The notes: generated from the sequence alone by a model not told the origin. A stretch of DNA of 64,000 bases from Luteimonas galliterrae (GCF_023374055.1 NZ_JAMBEP010000001.1:1302001-1366000), one strand, 5' to 3'. Positions 9,893 to 21,058 are shown, counted from the first letter of the stretch. Numbers and translations: made by a program.

Positions 9893-10275
9893 GGCAGCAG
9901 TCCCTCGAGGACGGAATCGACGGAATCGCGGGTCGCGCGCCAGGCGGCGGCCCATTCGCGCAGGGTTTCCCGACCCTGCTCGGTGAGGCGGTAGTACCGG
10001 CGCGGCGGCCCGCTGACGGAGGGCTCCACATGGCTGTCGAGCAACCCCGCCGCGCCCAGGTTGCGCAGCACCGGATACAGCGCGCTCTGCTTGCCGCTGA
10101 GCACGCCGTCGCCGAAGCGCTCCAGCTGTTTGGCGATCTGGTACCCATACATCGGCTCGTTCGCCCGCCCCAGCACGGCCAGCAGGGCCAGCGATACCGT
10201 GCCGGCGCTGAGCTCTTTCTGGAATTTCTTGAGCTGGAGATCGGATTCGGTCACTTCGGCCCCGCTAGGTTGCAC
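9889..10275 (-). CDS. PadR family transcriptional regulator
   Basis: The product is 128 aa with a winged-helix PadR domain: ELSAGTVSLALLAVLGRANEPMYGYQIAKQL, then GKQSALYPVLRNLGAAGLL as the recognition region and PPRRYYRLTEQGRETL as the wing. PadR proteins repress their own operon and respond to small molecules or a membrane partner. Two GTG starts are possible, at 10275 and at 10254; neither has a strong ribosome binding site. The first directly abuts a pair of palindromes (10276-10297), which suggests either a leaderless transcript or the downstream GTG as the true start. It forms an operon with the HAAS-sensor gene. Confidence 0.85.
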   Translation of the reverse strand: MQPSGAEVTESDLQLKKFQKELSAGTVSLALLAVLGRANEPMYGYQIAKQLERFGDGVLSGKQSALYPVLRNLGAAGLLDSHVEPSVSGPPRRYYRLTEQGRETLREWAAAWRATRDSVDSVLEGLLP

Positions 10276-10297
10276 GCAATACTATTGCTAACTTAGC
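10276..10297. promoter_or_regulatory. Double palindromic operator candidate for the PadR operon
   Basis: GCAATACTATTGC (10276-10288) and GCTAACTTAGC (10287-10297) are two perfect odd-centred palindromes sharing two bases. They form an AT-rich island in a GC-rich genome directly before the padR-type gene. This position fits an autoregulatory operator overlapping the promoter. Binding is inferred. Confidence 0.55.
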
Positions 10298-10316
10298 TAT
10301 ACCGCATATGCCATTA

Positions 10317-10385
10317 GTAGGGCCTCGGCCACCGTTGCCCTGGCCCAGTTGGCGCGAGCCGAAGCTTGGCGGGCCGAGGCCCTAC
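10317..10385. repeat. Inverted REP doublet, GTAGGGCCTCGGCC type
   Basis: A GTAGGGCCTCGGCC arm (10317-10331) is inverted at 10372-10385 (GGCCGAGGCCCTAC). It has the same GTAG foot as the other REPs but an unrelated stem. It lies in the divergent padR/phaZ gap. Confidence 0.8.
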
Positions 10386-10447
10386 GCAGACACGGTTCAC
10401 CCGGATCGGCTACTCTTGTGCATTGCAGCAAAGAGCGCCCACCGCCC

Positions 10448-11689
10448 ATGCTCTACCAACTTCACGAGTTGACCCGCGCCTGGATGAGCCCCTTCGTCTA
10501 TTGGGCCGAGGCCAACGCCAAGATCCTCACCGCCCCGAGCAGCCCCTTCGCCGCCCTGCCCGGCGCGCAACGCCTGGCCGCGAACCAGGAACTGTTCTAC
10601 CGGATCGGCAAGGACTACGAAAAGCCGGAATTCGGCATCCACTCGATCGACATCGAGGGACACAAGGTGCCGGTGGTGGAAATCGAATCGCTGGTCAAGC
10701 CGTTCTGCCGGTTGTTGCGATTCAAGCGCTACACCGACGACGTCGGCAATATCGCCGACCTGAAAGACGACCCGGCCGTATTGATCGTCGCCCCGCTGTC
10801 GGGCCACCACGCGACTTTGCTGCGCGATACCGTTCGCACGATGCTGCAGGACCACAAGGTCTACATCACCGACTGGATCGATGCGCGCATGGTGCCGGCC
10901 GACCAGGGTGCGTTCGGGCTGGACGATTACGTCGCCTATATCGAAGAGTTCATCCGCCACATCGGCGCCGACAAGCTCCATGTGATCAGCGTCTGCCAAC
11001 CGACCGTGCCGGTGCTGGCCGCGATCTCGCTGATGGCCGCGCGCGGCGAGAAGGTGCCGCGCTCGATGATCATGATGGGCGGGCCGAACGATCCGCGCGA
11101 GAATCCCACCGAGGTCAACGACCTGGCCACCGAGCATCCGTTGAGCTGGTTCCAGACCAACGTGATCCAAAGCGTGCCCTACCCTTATCCGGGCCGCGGC
11201 CGGCAGGTGTATCCGGGCTTCCTGCAGCACGCGGGCTTCCTGGCGATGAATCCGCGCCGGCATCTGCAATCGCACTGGGACTTCTACCAGGACCTGGTCC
11301 GCGGCGACCTGCAGGACGCCGAAGCGCACCGCCGCTTCTACGACGAGTACAACGCGGTGCTGGACATGCCCGCGGAGTACTACCTCGACACGATCCGGAT
11401 CGTGTTCCAGGAGTTCCTGCTGCCGCGCGGTTTGTGGGACGTGCGCGGCGAGCGGGTCGATCCTTCCAAGATCCGCGACTGCGCGCTGATGACGATCGAA
11501 GGCCAGTTGGACGATATCTCCGGCCGCGGCCAGACCCGCGCTGCGCACAAGATGTGCAGCGGCATCCCGGAACAGGACCACCAGCACTACACCGTCCGCG
11601 CGGCAGGCCATTACGGCATCTTCAGCGGCCGCCGCTGGCGCGAGCAGGTGTATCCGCGGGTGCGCGATTTCATCGCCAAATACGCCTGA
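10448..11689 (+). CDS. phaZ: Intracellular polyhydroxybutyrate depolymerase
   Basis: This 413-aa member of the intracellular PHB depolymerase family has an alpha/beta hydrolase fold and a C-terminal PHB_depo_C region. The nucleophile is a cysteine (Cys183 in SVCQPT) in place of the usual lipase-box serine, as in Ralstonia PhaZa1. The Asp of GQLDDISG and His of AAGHYGIF complete the triad. The enzyme mobilises stored PHB granules or oligomers to 3-hydroxybutyrate units. There is no signal peptide. The start at 10448 gives an N-terminus typical of the family (MLYQLHELTRAWMSP). No synthase or phasin gene is in the window. Confidence 0.9.
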   Translation: MLYQLHELTRAWMSPFVYWAEANAKILTAPSSPFAALPGAQRLAANQELFYRIGKDYEKPEFGIHSIDIEGHKVPVVEIESLVKPFCRLLRFKRYTDDVGNIADLKDDPAVLIVAPLSGHHATLLRDTVRTMLQDHKVYITDWIDARMVPADQGAFGLDDYVAYIEEFIRHIGADKLHVISVCQPTVPVLAAISLMAARGEKVPRSMIMMGGPNDPRENPTEVNDLATEHPLSWFQTNVIQSVPYPYPGRGRQVYPGFLQHAGFLAMNPRRHLQSHWDFYQDLVRGDLQDAEAHRRFYDEYNAVLDMPAEYYLDTIRIVFQEFLLPRGLWDVRGERVDPSKIRDCALMTIEGQLDDISGRGQTRAAHKMCSGIPEQDHQHYTVRAAGHYGIFSGRRWREQVYPRVRDFIAKYA

Positions 11690-11777
11690 TGCCGTGCGCT
11701 CATTAGCTCTGTAGAGCGGAGCTTGCTTCGCTGTTTTCGTCTTGCCCTTTGTAGAGCGGGCTTGCCCCGCTGCTCTT

Positions 11778-11822
11778 GTTCTTAAGCCGTTCGCTCTTAA
11801 GCCGTTCGCTCTTAAGCTGTTC
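11778..11822 (+). repeat. 15-bp tandem repeat, 3 units
   Basis: Three units of G(C/T)TCTTAAGC(C/T)GTTC are followed by the same partial unit as in block A. The copy number (3) differs from block A (4) and block C (8). Confidence 0.88.
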
Positions 11823-11983
11823 GCTCTTAAAGCCGTCATCCCAGCGAACGCTGGGACCCATCTTGCTCTTGCTCTTGCCCTTGCCCTTCAGCCGTCATCC
11901 CGGCGAAGGCCGGGATCCAGGCCCGCGTCCTCGCCGCTTGCGCTGCGACTCGCGCCATGGATAAAGGCTTCCGCGCTGCGCGC

Positions 11984-12338
11984 GGGTCACTTTCTTTGCT
12001 GGCCCAAAGAAAGTAACCCAAGAAAGGGCCTGAACTGCGGTGCGATGCGTCGCATCTGAAAGTCCGTCAGCGACTTGGCTTTCGTCGCAGGTGACCTTCT
12101 TACGCAGGTACTAGATTTTGATTCGCAGCCTATGGGTGACGTGGCTTTTGCGGAGTTGCGCTAAGGAGTCGTTCGGGTCGATCGCCTCGCATCTGAATGT
12201 CGAAGCGACGGAGGAATCCCGAGAGCCGGTGAGAAGGGCCAAGAACACGGGGGAGCCCCATCGCCGGGATCCCTTCCAAAGGCCCTTTTTCTTTGGTTAC
12301 TGTTCTTTTTGAGCCCCACAAAAAGAAAGTCACTCGGC
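11984..12338. mobile_element. Candidate non-autonomous element (MITE-like core), copy B
   Basis: The sequence from GGGTCACTTTCTTTG to AAAGAAAGTCACTCGG aligns along its length with copies at 2134 and 29555. Identical stretches include the segment around TTCTTACGCAGGTACTAGAT. The terminal repeats are imperfect and inverted. No transposase is present. Confidence 0.55.
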
Positions 12339-12430
12339 CGCGGTTTTAGCGGACGAAACCCCGGCCCAAAGGGCCGGCAGATCGCGAGAATCTCAAGCAA
12401 AGGCAGCGGAGCAAGCTCCGCTCTACAATT

Positions 12431-12491
12431 GCAGGTGCGAATTCATTCGCACTTAATACGTCAAAAAGCGTGCGAATGAATTCGCACCTGC
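12431..12491. repeat. Inverted REP doublet, GGTGCGAATTCATTCGCAC type
   Basis: Each arm is a hairpin (GTGCGAAT, TC, ATTCGCAC) with foot GCAG, a variant of GTAG. The two arms are inverted around an 18-bp spacer. The same stem recurs with a GTAG foot at 48761-48822. Confidence 0.88.
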
Positions 12492-12577
12492 AAAAAAGCA
12501 AGAGCAGCGGGGCAAGTCCCGCTCTACAAAGCAAAAAAGCGCTGATCGTGATTCGTCGGCAACAGCACCGGCGAACG

Positions 12578-14277
<1,700 letters not shown>

Positions 14278-14328
14278 GGCGCCTCCTGGCGTATCGGCAC
14301 TTGCTTGTCCTCTCCGGCCTTGCGAACC

Positions 14329-14400
14329 GTAGAGTCGAGCTTGCTCGACTGCTTTTGGTTCTTCCGGCGGAAAAAAGCAGTCGAGCAAGCTCGACTCTAC
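14329..14400. repeat. Inverted REP doublet, GTAGAGTCGAGCTTGCTCGACT type
   Basis: Each arm is a near-perfect hairpin AGTCGAGC-TT-GCTCGACT behind foot GTAG (14329-14332); the mirror arm ends CTAC at 14400. It lies between the ABC operon and the divergent cyclophilin gene. Confidence 0.9.
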
Positions 14401-14533
14401 AAAGGACTCGGCGGACGACCTATTGTCGCAGCCTGGAAAGCGCTGCCAACCCCTGAAAGTTGGGATTCTGTGGCCAACATTTCCGATGGGCAGCCCCGGC
14501 CAGTACACTCGCCCGACTCACGGGAGAGAGCTC

Positions 14534-15457
14534 ATGCGTAAAAACCTGCTGTGCGCCGCGCTGCTGCTGGCCTTCGCACCCATGCTGCAAGCGCAGCAAA
14601 GCGCGGACAAGCCGAAGGTCAAATCGGCCAAGGAGATCGTCGATGCAGCGCCGGCTTCGGCCTGGCGGACGCTGGACCCGGCCAACACCTTGTATATGGA
14701 CCTGAAAGGCGGCCGCGTCGTCATCGAATTGGCCCCGGATTTCGCGCCCGGGCATGTCGCCAACATCAAGGCGCTGGCGCGAGGCGGCTATTGGAACGGG
14801 CTGAGCATCTACCGCTCGCAGGACAATTTCGTCGTCCAGTTCGGCGACCCGACCGAAGACGAGAAGCAACGCAAGCCGTTGTCGACAGGCGCCAAGGCGA
14901 AGCTGCCCGCCGAATTCGAACGCGCCAGCGCCGGGCTGGCTTTCGATGCGCTGCCCGACAGCGACGGTTGGGCGCCGCAGGTCGGCTTCTCCGGGGGGTT
15001 TCCGGCCGGACGCGATCCCAAATCCGGCAAGACCTGGCTGGCCCACTGCTACGGCACGCTCGGCGCCGGCCGCGATGTCGCCGCGGACAGCAGCAACGGC
15101 ACCGAGCTTTATGTCGCCACCGGCCAGTCGCCGCGCGCGCTGGACCGCAACATCACCGTGGTCGGCCGCGTCGTGCAAGGTATGGAAATGCTCAGCGTGA
15201 TCCCGCGCGGGCCCGAGCCGATGGGTTTTTACGAGAAGGAAGAGCAGCGCGTACCGATCGTGTCGATCAAACTGGCTTCGGAAGTGCCTGAAGCCGAACG
15301 CGTGCCCCTGCAATTGCTCAAGACCGACAGCGCCGCTTTCGCCGAGGCGACCGAAGCGCGCCGCAACCGCCGCGACGAGTGGTACAAGCATCCGGCCGGG
15401 CATATCGATCTGTGCAATGTCCCGTTGCCGGTGCGGGCAGCGCCGGTGAAGCCGTAG
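14534..15457 (+). CDS. Peptidyl-prolyl isomerase, cyclophilin type, exported
   Basis: The 307-aa product has a Sec signal peptide (about 1-20, MLQA|QQ). The cyclophilin-like fold includes [40 protein letters not shown] (matching the FHRVI..FMIQGGD region) and [31 protein letters not shown]. Several canonical active-site residues are altered (R in YRS, QFGDP for QGGDP), so activity cannot be assumed. A 40-residue C-terminal tail extends beyond the fold. GGAGAG precedes the ATG at good spacing, and a strong terminator follows the stop. Confidence 0.83.
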   Translation: MRKNLLCAALLLAFAPMLQAQQSADKPKVKSAKEIVDAAPASAWRTLDPANTLYMDLKGGRVVIELAPDFAPGHVANIKALARGGYWNGLSIYRSQDNFVVQFGDPTEDEKQRKPLSTGAKAKLPAEFERASAGLAFDALPDSDGWAPQVGFSGGFPAGRDPKSGKTWLAHCYGTLGAGRDVAADSSNGTELYVATGQSPRALDRNITVVGRVVQGMEMLSVIPRGPEPMGFYEKEEQRVPIVSIKLASEVPEAERVPLQLLKTDSAAFAEATEARRNRRDEWYKHPAGHIDLCNVPLPVRAAPVKP

Positions 15458-15470
15458 GCCCTAGACCCTT

Positions 15471-15501
15471 AAAAAGAGCCGCCCTGAGGCGGCTCTTTTT
15501 A
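15471..15501. terminator. Rho-independent terminator, bidirectional
   Basis: AAAAAGAGCCGCC-CTGA-GGCGGCTCTTTTT is a hairpin with A and T runs on both sides. It sits between the convergent cyclophilin and TonB-receptor genes and can serve both. Confidence 0.9.
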
Positions 15502-15521
15502 TTGCCTTCGGCCATCTGCAA

Positions 15522-18023
15522 CTAGAACTCCCGCGAAAACCGCACCCCGAACGTACGCGGCTGGGTGGAGACGGTGTACGGCTGGAAGCCGCACGTCAGC
15601 GTCGCGCATTGCGCGAAGCGGGTCAGTTCTGTGCGCTCGTCCGTGGCGTTCTTGAGGAAGAAGTCCAACGCCCAGCTGCCGCGCCTTACGCCCGCCGAAA
15701 GATCGAGCGTGGTGTACGCGTCCAGATCGCCGAGCAATGCGCGCTGCTCTTCGCGCAGATCGCTGACGCGGTCGCCCTGATGGAAGACCGAGGCCTGGAA
15801 ATAGGGCTCGTACTCGCCCATTTCCCAGGTGTAGCGGCCGACCAGGCTGCCCTTGAACTCCGGCGTGATCGGCAGGCGGCTGCCTTTGGGCGCGCGGTCC
15901 GGCGTGTCGTCCGTGCGCGGGCCGAAGCAGGTCGGATCGAGCGATCCGTCCGGATTGGTCGCCGCGCAATAGTCCTCGGTCAGCTTGGCGTCGTACCAGG
16001 CGAAGCCGCCGGTGATCGTCAGGTTGTAGGTGACCGCCCAATTGAGGTCGATCTCGATGCCTTCGATCCGCGCCTGGCCCGCGTTGCGGATTTCGGTCAG
16101 ACCGTTCTGGCCCAGATACGAGAATTGGAAATCGTCCCAGTCCTCGCGGAAGATCGCGCCGTTGAACGACAGCCGATTGCCGGCCCAAGTGGTTTTCCAG
16201 CCGATTTCGTAATTGGTGAGGAAGTCCGATAGGTACGGCGGCAACGTGCCTTTGCGGTTGATGCCGCCCGGACGATAGCCTTCCGACCACGTGGCATAGA
16301 GCAGTTTGTTGTCGTCGATCTCGTAAGTGATGTTGAAACGGCCGAGCGAGCCGTCTTCCTTCACCTTTTTGTCGAAGTTCAGGCAAGGCGCGCCTTCGTA
16401 CTTGACCCAGTTCGCGGGATCGCCGTAAAGCGCACGGCAGCCCGCTTCGCCGTAGCGGAAAATCGGATCGTCGCCGCTCTGCGAGGAATAGCCTTCGCCG
16501 AAGCCGTAATAGCCGCGCAGGTTGTTGTTGGCGCGGAACCAGCGCCCGCCCGCGGTGACCGTCCACTTGTCGGTGATGTCGAAACTCAACTCGCCGAACA
16601 CCGCTTCGTCGCGGTCCTTGCGGTCCTGCTCGGTCAGCCAGATCGTGTCTTCGTAACCGCTCACCGACAACAGCGACGCCAGGCCGTCGACCCGGTAACG
16701 CTGGTGGATGTCGTGCTTCTGTTCCTGCCAGAACACGCCGCCGACGAAGCGCAGCCGGTTCTCCTTCGGCGAGGCGATACGCAGTTCGTGGCTGGTCTTG
16801 CGGTAGCCGTCGGTCGCTTCGATGTACTGCGACGGATTGATCAGATTGCCGGCATCGTCGTAGAAATAAGCGCCGTAGCCGGCCAGCGTGTCGTACCAGA
16901 AACCGTAATCGTTGTAATCAGATTCGGAATCGACGTTGCGGGTGAGATGCGAGAACGCGTAGACGAGATCGAAGTTGCCGATCTTGCCTTCGACGGTCAG
17001 CGCGGCCTGATCCCAGCGGTCCTTGGACGACTCGTTGTAGAAGTGGGTCACCTTCAGATCGCCCACGCTCGGGTCGTAGCCGGTGCTGCCGCTGGCCACC
17101 ATCTTCTGGCCGACGATCGACGGCGTGATCGACCAGTTTTCGTTCAAGTCGATCCGCAGCGCGGCGCGGGCGCCCATGGTCTCGGCGTCGTTGTAGTCGT
17201 CGTCGGCGCGGTTAGCGTTGTCGATGGTGATGCCGGAGGTCGGGAACGTGCGCGTGCCGAATACGTTGTCGACATAGCCGGCATCGTATTTCTGCCAGCC
17301 CACGACGCGTATGGCCATGTTGTCGCGGATCGGCAGGTTGGCGAAGCCTTCGAACACGTGGCCGATGCCGCCGCCGTCGATCGCATTGGCCTCGACGCCG
17401 AAGCCGGCCGCGAACGCCGACGGATCGGGCTTGTTGGTGATGATGCGGACCGTGCCGGCCTGCGAGCTGGCGCCGTACAGCGTGCCCTGCGGACCGGCGA
17501 GCGCCTCGACGCGCTCGATGTCGTACATGTGGATGTCCAGCGAGCCCTGGATCGTGGTGATCGGCTGCTCGTCCAGATACATGCCCACGCTGGGTTGCGA
17601 GCCGGAATGGTTGCCGTCGCCGCCGCTGGACACGCCGCGCATATAGACCTGCACGAAACCGGGCCCGGAGAACACGCCGCCGCCCGCGGTGCCGTACGAC
17701 AGGCTGGGGATCAGCTTGGCGTAGTCGTCGAAGTCCGACACCTGCTGCTGTTCCAACTGCGCGTTGCCGATCGCCTGGATGCTGATCGGCACCTTCTGCA
17801 GGTTTTCCACTCGCTTCTGCGCCGTCACCAGCACCGTGTCGAGGGTCTTGGCCCGGGCCTGCGGCGTTTGCGCCGCATCGGTCTGCGCCTGGCCGGCCGG
17901 CGCCTGATCGGTGTTCTGCGCCCAGGCCAACGGGCTGAACGCCAGGCCGATCGCCGCCGCCAGCGGCAAACGCCTCAACGCCACCGCACTGCTTCGTCTG
18001 TTATAGCTTTTATTCGACTGCAT
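15522..18023 (-). CDS. TonB-dependent outer membrane receptor
   Basis: The 833-aa product has a signal peptide (LAWA|QN at about 36). A TonB-box-like segment, TLDTVLVTAQKR, precedes the plug domain (about 60-190; QVYMRGV, SVGMYLDEQPI, VEALAGPQGTLYGA). A 22-strand beta barrel follows, ending in the aromatic terminus RFSREF. It would import a scarce ligand using PMF through TonB-ExbBD. The ligand is not evident; the sequence resembles the broad TonB-receptor group of Xanthomonadaceae and sphingomonads rather than a known siderophore receptor. It starts 31 bp after the TPR-sulfotransferase gene, so the two are probably one operon. Confidence 0.9.
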   Translation of the reverse strand: MQSNKSYNRRSSAVALRRLPLAAAIGLAFSPLAWAQNTDQAPAGQAQTDAAQTPQARAKTLDTVLVTAQKRVENLQKVPISIQAIGNAQLEQQQVSDFDDYAKLIPSLSYGTAGGGVFSGPGFVQVYMRGVSSGGDGNHSGSQPSVGMYLDEQPITTIQGSLDIHMYDIERVEALAGPQGTLYGASSQAGTVRIITNKPDPSAFAAGFGVEANAIDGGGIGHVFEGFANLPIRDNMAIRVVGWQKYDAGYVDNVFGTRTFPTSGITIDNANRADDDYNDAETMGARAALRIDLNENWSITPSIVGQKMVASGSTGYDPSVGDLKVTHFYNESSKDRWDQAALTVEGKIGNFDLVYAFSHLTRNVDSESDYNDYGFWYDTLAGYGAYFYDDAGNLINPSQYIEATDGYRKTSHELRIASPKENRLRFVGGVFWQEQKHDIHQRYRVDGLASLLSVSGYEDTIWLTEQDRKDRDEAVFGELSFDITDKWTVTAGGRWFRANNNLRGYYGFGEGYSSQSGDDPIFRYGEAGCRALYGDPANWVKYEGAPCLNFDKKVKEDGSLGRFNITYEIDDNKLLYATWSEGYRPGGINRKGTLPPYLSDFLTNYEIGWKTTWAGNRLSFNGAIFREDWDDFQFSYLGQNGLTEIRNAGQARIEGIEIDLNWAVTYNLTITGGFAWYDAKLTEDYCAATNPDGSLDPTCFGPRTDDTPDRAPKGSRLPITPEFKGSLVGRYTWEMGEYEPYFQASVFHQGDRVSDLREEQRALLGDLDAYTTLDLSAGVRRGSWALDFFLKNATDERTELTRFAQCATLTCGFQPYTVSTQPRTFGVRFSREF

Positions 18024-18054
18024 GCTCCGCCCCTCGCTGGTGGATGGAAAACCG

Positions 18055-20079
18055 CTAACCCTTCGGAAACTCCGGCACCGCCGGATATGCGTCCAGCACC
18101 GGCCCGAGCGCGCGCTTGAGCGGCCCCAGCCAGGCTTCGTAATGGCGCCAATGGTCGATGCCTTCGCGATAGATCGGCTTGCGCACCTGCTCGGAGCTGG
18201 CAGTGCGGACCGGCCGGTCGTTCTCGAAGAAGCGCAAGCACTGCGCTTCGAAGGGCAGCCCGCAATAATCCAGCAGCCGGCGCACTTCGGCTTCGGTGTC
18301 GTCGACCATGTTCTCGTAGATCACCCGGTGCACGCGGCCGGGCAAGACTTCGTCGAAATGCGCCATCAGCTCGACGTAATCGCGGTAGTAGCGGCCGATG
18401 TCGTCCAGGCCGTAGCTGAATTTCTGGCCGCGCGCGAAATGCTGCTTGAAAGCCGAGAAGCAACACGCCAGCGGGTGCCGGCGCGCATCGATGATCCGCG
18501 CGTTGGGCAAGGCCAGCTGGATCAGGCCGACATGCGCGAAATTGTTCGGCATCTTGTCGATGAAGAACGGCGCGCCGCGCTTGCGGTGGATGCGGGTGCG
18601 TTGCAGATACGATTCGCCCAGCGCGCGCAGTTCGTCCGCGCCCAGGTCCGCCAGCACGTCGTGGTAAGGCGTTGTCTGCGGCGCATCGGTGCGTTGGCGC
18701 AGTTCGCGCGTCATGGCGATGATCTCGGGCAGCTCCATCGTGCCTTCGACAGCCGAATGGCTGGACAGGATCTGCTCGATCAGGGTGGAACCGGCGCGCG
18801 GCAGGCCGACGATGAAGATCGGGTCGGCGGCCTCCGCGCCGGAGCCGCGGCGCTGTTCGAAGAACTCGCGGGTGTAGGTGTTTTTCGAACGCCGGGTACG
18901 CGCCGCGTTCTCGTCGGCGCTGTACGGCGCCAGCGACAGACGCAGCGCGTTGCCGCGCTGGTAGTGGCCGAACGATGCTTCGTATCCGCCGGCGTCTTCC
19001 AGCGCCTTGCCGAGCGCGAATTCGAAGTGCAGGCGATGCTCGACATCCAGGTCGACGCGCTGCAGCTGGCGGCGCATCGCGTCCACGTCGTCGCCGTCGA
19101 AACGGAAGGTCTTGAGGTTGGCCAAGCTCCAGTACGCCTCGCCGAAGGCGGGATTGAGTTCGATGCTGCGGCGGTAGGCACGGATCGCGCGATCCTGGTG
19201 GCCGGCGGTCTTCAGCGCGTGTCCGTAGCTCATCCAGATCTTGGCGTGCTGCGGGAACTGGCGCAGCAGATCGTCGTAGATATCAATCGCTGGCGCGTAG
19301 TCGCCGATGCGGCACAGGATCACGGCCTTCAGATTGCGGTAGCCCGGATTGTCCGGCTCGATCGCCAGCAGCGTTTCCACTTCCGCCAAGGCCTCGGCGC
19401 CCTTGTTGCCGCGGTTGAGCACCAGCGCGTAGTTCTGGCGCGCGCCGTGGAAACTGGGCGCCAGTTCGAGGCAGCGCGCGAGCAAGCGTTCGGCGTCCTC
19501 GTCGCGCCCCAGCCGGGCGGCGACTTCGGCCAGCATGCGAATGGCGGCGACATCGGTCGGCGCTTTCTTCAGGTGCCGGCGCAGCAATGCTTCGGCTTCG
19601 GGGATGCTGTTCTCGCACAGCGCTTTGGCCGCGGCCATCAATTCCGGATCGCGGGTCGAATAGCGGACGTACGCGGCATAGGCCGCATCGGCGCCGGCGG
19701 CATCGGCGCCGGCGGTCAGTTGATCGGCCAACGCCAGCCACGCTTGCGCGAGTTCCGGTTTCAGGGCCACGGCGCGGCGCAGCGCATCGACGGCCTCTTC
19801 GCGGCGCCGCAGACGGCTCAGCGCGACGCCCAGCTCGTACTGGACGAAGGCCGAACGCGGTTGCTCGACAGCGAGCGGAGCGAGGATGCCGGCAGCGCGG
19901 GCCGCATCGCCGCGAGCGTTATGGGAAGCGCCGAGGACGAGCAGCGCCTGCGGGTGGTTCTCGACGACTTTGAGGATTTCGGTCGCCTGTTCGCCGGCCA
20001 GGGCCGGATCGGTGGCGAGGAGGCGGGAAGCGTGGGCGAGCGCGATCTCCAGGGATGCGGTTGGCTCGGACACACTCAT
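18055..20079 (-). CDS. TPR-repeat sulfotransferase
   Basis: This 674-aa protein has two parts. Residues about 1-380 form multiple tetratricopeptide repeats (for example AFVQYELGVALSRLRRREEA, AKIWMSYGHALKTAGHQDRA). Residues about 415-674 form a PAPS-dependent sulfotransferase domain with the 5'-phosphosulfate loop VGLPRAGSTLIEQIL and the 3'-phosphate region ARRHPLACCFSAF. No signal peptide is seen, so it should act in the cytosol. The acceptor is unknown. It is first in a probable operon with a TonB receptor 31 bp downstream. The ATG at 20079 follows GGGG; in-frame upstream codons are unlikely to be used. Confidence 0.87.
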   Translation of the reverse strand: MSVSEPTASLEIALAHASRLLATDPALAGEQATEILKVVENHPQALLVLGASHNARGDAARAAGILAPLAVEQPRSAFVQYELGVALSRLRRREEAVDALRRAVALKPELAQAWLALADQLTAGADAAGADAAYAAYVRYSTRDPELMAAAKALCENSIPEAEALLRRHLKKAPTDVAAIRMLAEVAARLGRDEDAERLLARCLELAPSFHGARQNYALVLNRGNKGAEALAEVETLLAIEPDNPGYRNLKAVILCRIGDYAPAIDIYDDLLRQFPQHAKIWMSYGHALKTAGHQDRAIRAYRRSIELNPAFGEAYWSLANLKTFRFDGDDVDAMRRQLQRVDLDVEHRLHFEFALGKALEDAGGYEASFGHYQRGNALRLSLAPYSADENAARTRRSKNTYTREFFEQRRGSGAEAADPIFIVGLPRAGSTLIEQILSSHSAVEGTMELPEIIAMTRELRQRTDAPQTTPYHDVLADLGADELRALGESYLQRTRIHRKRGAPFFIDKMPNNFAHVGLIQLALPNARIIDARRHPLACCFSAFKQHFARGQKFSYGLDDIGRYYRDYVELMAHFDEVLPGRVHRVIYENMVDDTEAEVRRLLDYCGLPFEAQCLRFFENDRPVRTASSEQVRKPIYREGIDHWRHYEAWLGPLKRALGPVLDAYPAVPEFPKG

Positions 20080-20311
20080 TCGGACCCCGTGGCGTTGATG
20101 GATCGCTGATTCCGGCGAACGCCCGCGATCTTTCCCTGGCTGCCCGACCCATCGCCGTACGCAATCCACTGCATTCAGTATGGTCGCCGGGTACACCGCC
20201 CGATCCGCTGGCGCCGGATGCACCCCTGACGCAGCCCGGCACCGCCAATCTACGCTGATCGGATTTGCAACGTCCAGAGGCGGGGCGTCATCTTTAGCCC
20301 GCCGGGCGCAT

Positions 20312-20866
20312 TCAGCCCTCGCGCCGTTCCTGCTCTTCGCCCAGCGCCTGATGCTGGAACAGGCACATCCGGATCACGCTGCGGTAGCGGCCGTCGCTGA
20401 AGAATTCGTCGACCAGCACGCCTTCGCGGCGGAAGCCGCTGCCTTCGTAAATGCGGATCGCACGCGTGTTGTCCACGTCGACCAGCAGGTAGAGTTTGTA
20501 CAGGTTGAGCACGCGGAACGCGTAGTTGATCGCCAGCCGCGTCGCCGCCCGCGCGTAGCCGCGGCCCTGCTGCTCGGGCGCGATCATGATCAGGAATTCG
20601 GCGCGGCGATGCAGGTGGTCGATCTCGACCAGCTCGACCAGGCCGACCGGCGCGCGGTCGCCGTCCTCGACGATGAAGCGGCGTTCGCTCTGGTCGTGGA
20701 TGTGCTTGCTGTACAGCTGTTCGAGTTCGACGAAGGATTCGTAAGGTTCTTCGAACCAGTAGCCCATCACGCTGCGGTTGTTGTTGAGCAGGTGGACGAA
20801 ATGCAGGTCGCTGCGTTCGAGCGGGCGCAGGGTGATGGCGGCGGACGCGGGCATGGGGGCGTTCAT
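20312..20866 (-). CDS. speG: Spermidine N1-acetyltransferase
   Basis: This 184-aa GNAT protein closely follows E. coli SpeG over its whole length: LRPLERSDL near the start, [41 protein letters not shown], the CoA-binding QGRGYARAA and [12 protein letters not shown], ending IRMCLFQHQ. It acetylates spermidine and spermine to limit polyamine toxicity and acts as a cytosolic oligomer. The start at 20866 gives [17 protein letters not shown]; an internal ATG at 20854 is also possible. It stands alone between the sulfotransferase promoter region and the serine hydrolase. Confidence 0.92.
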   Translation of the reverse strand: MNAPMPASAAITLRPLERSDLHFVHLLNNNRSVMGYWFEEPYESFVELEQLYSKHIHDQSERRFIVEDGDRAPVGLVELVEIDHLHRRAEFLIMIAPEQQGRGYARAATRLAINYAFRVLNLYKLYLLVDVDNTRAIRIYEGSGFRREGVLVDEFFSDGRYRSVIRMCLFQHQALGEEQERREG

Positions 20867-20983
20867 GCCCGCTACCCTACTCCAGGGCAATGTCGCCGGC
20901 ATGTCTGCGGCATCGCAGTCCGGTGCTCAGGGCAGATCCCAAGGCGCGCTCCCCCGAGCCGCCATGCCCGGCGAGCGATGAAC

Positions 20984-21058
20984 GTAGGCTGGGTTGGCTC
21001 CATCAACCCAGCATCGCGGAAGTACGGCCAGCGCGCAGGACGACGAAGCCGAGCCTAC
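20984..21058. repeat. REP doublet, GTAGGCTGGGTTGG type
   Basis: The left unit is a hairpin (GTAG-GCTGGGTTG, loop, CAACCCAGC; 20984-21012). A degenerate inverse unit ends CTAC at 21055-21058, where the complement of CTA is also the TAG stop of the serine hydrolase gene. Confidence 0.75.

Larger units (their letters stand above)
11711..12527. repeat. Composite intergenic repeat block B
   Basis: This is the second copy of the block described at 1781-2664, in the same order and orientation: GTAGAGCGG REPs (11711, about 11754), a 3-unit 15-bp array (11778-11822), GCCGTCATCCC hairpins, a TIR-bounded core (11984-12338), a GC-rich segment, inverse REPs, and here an extra GCAGGTGCGAATTC REP doublet (12431-12491) inserted before the closing REP at 12527. 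It separates phaZ from the convergent ABC exporter genes. I see no gene in it. Confidence 0.85.
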
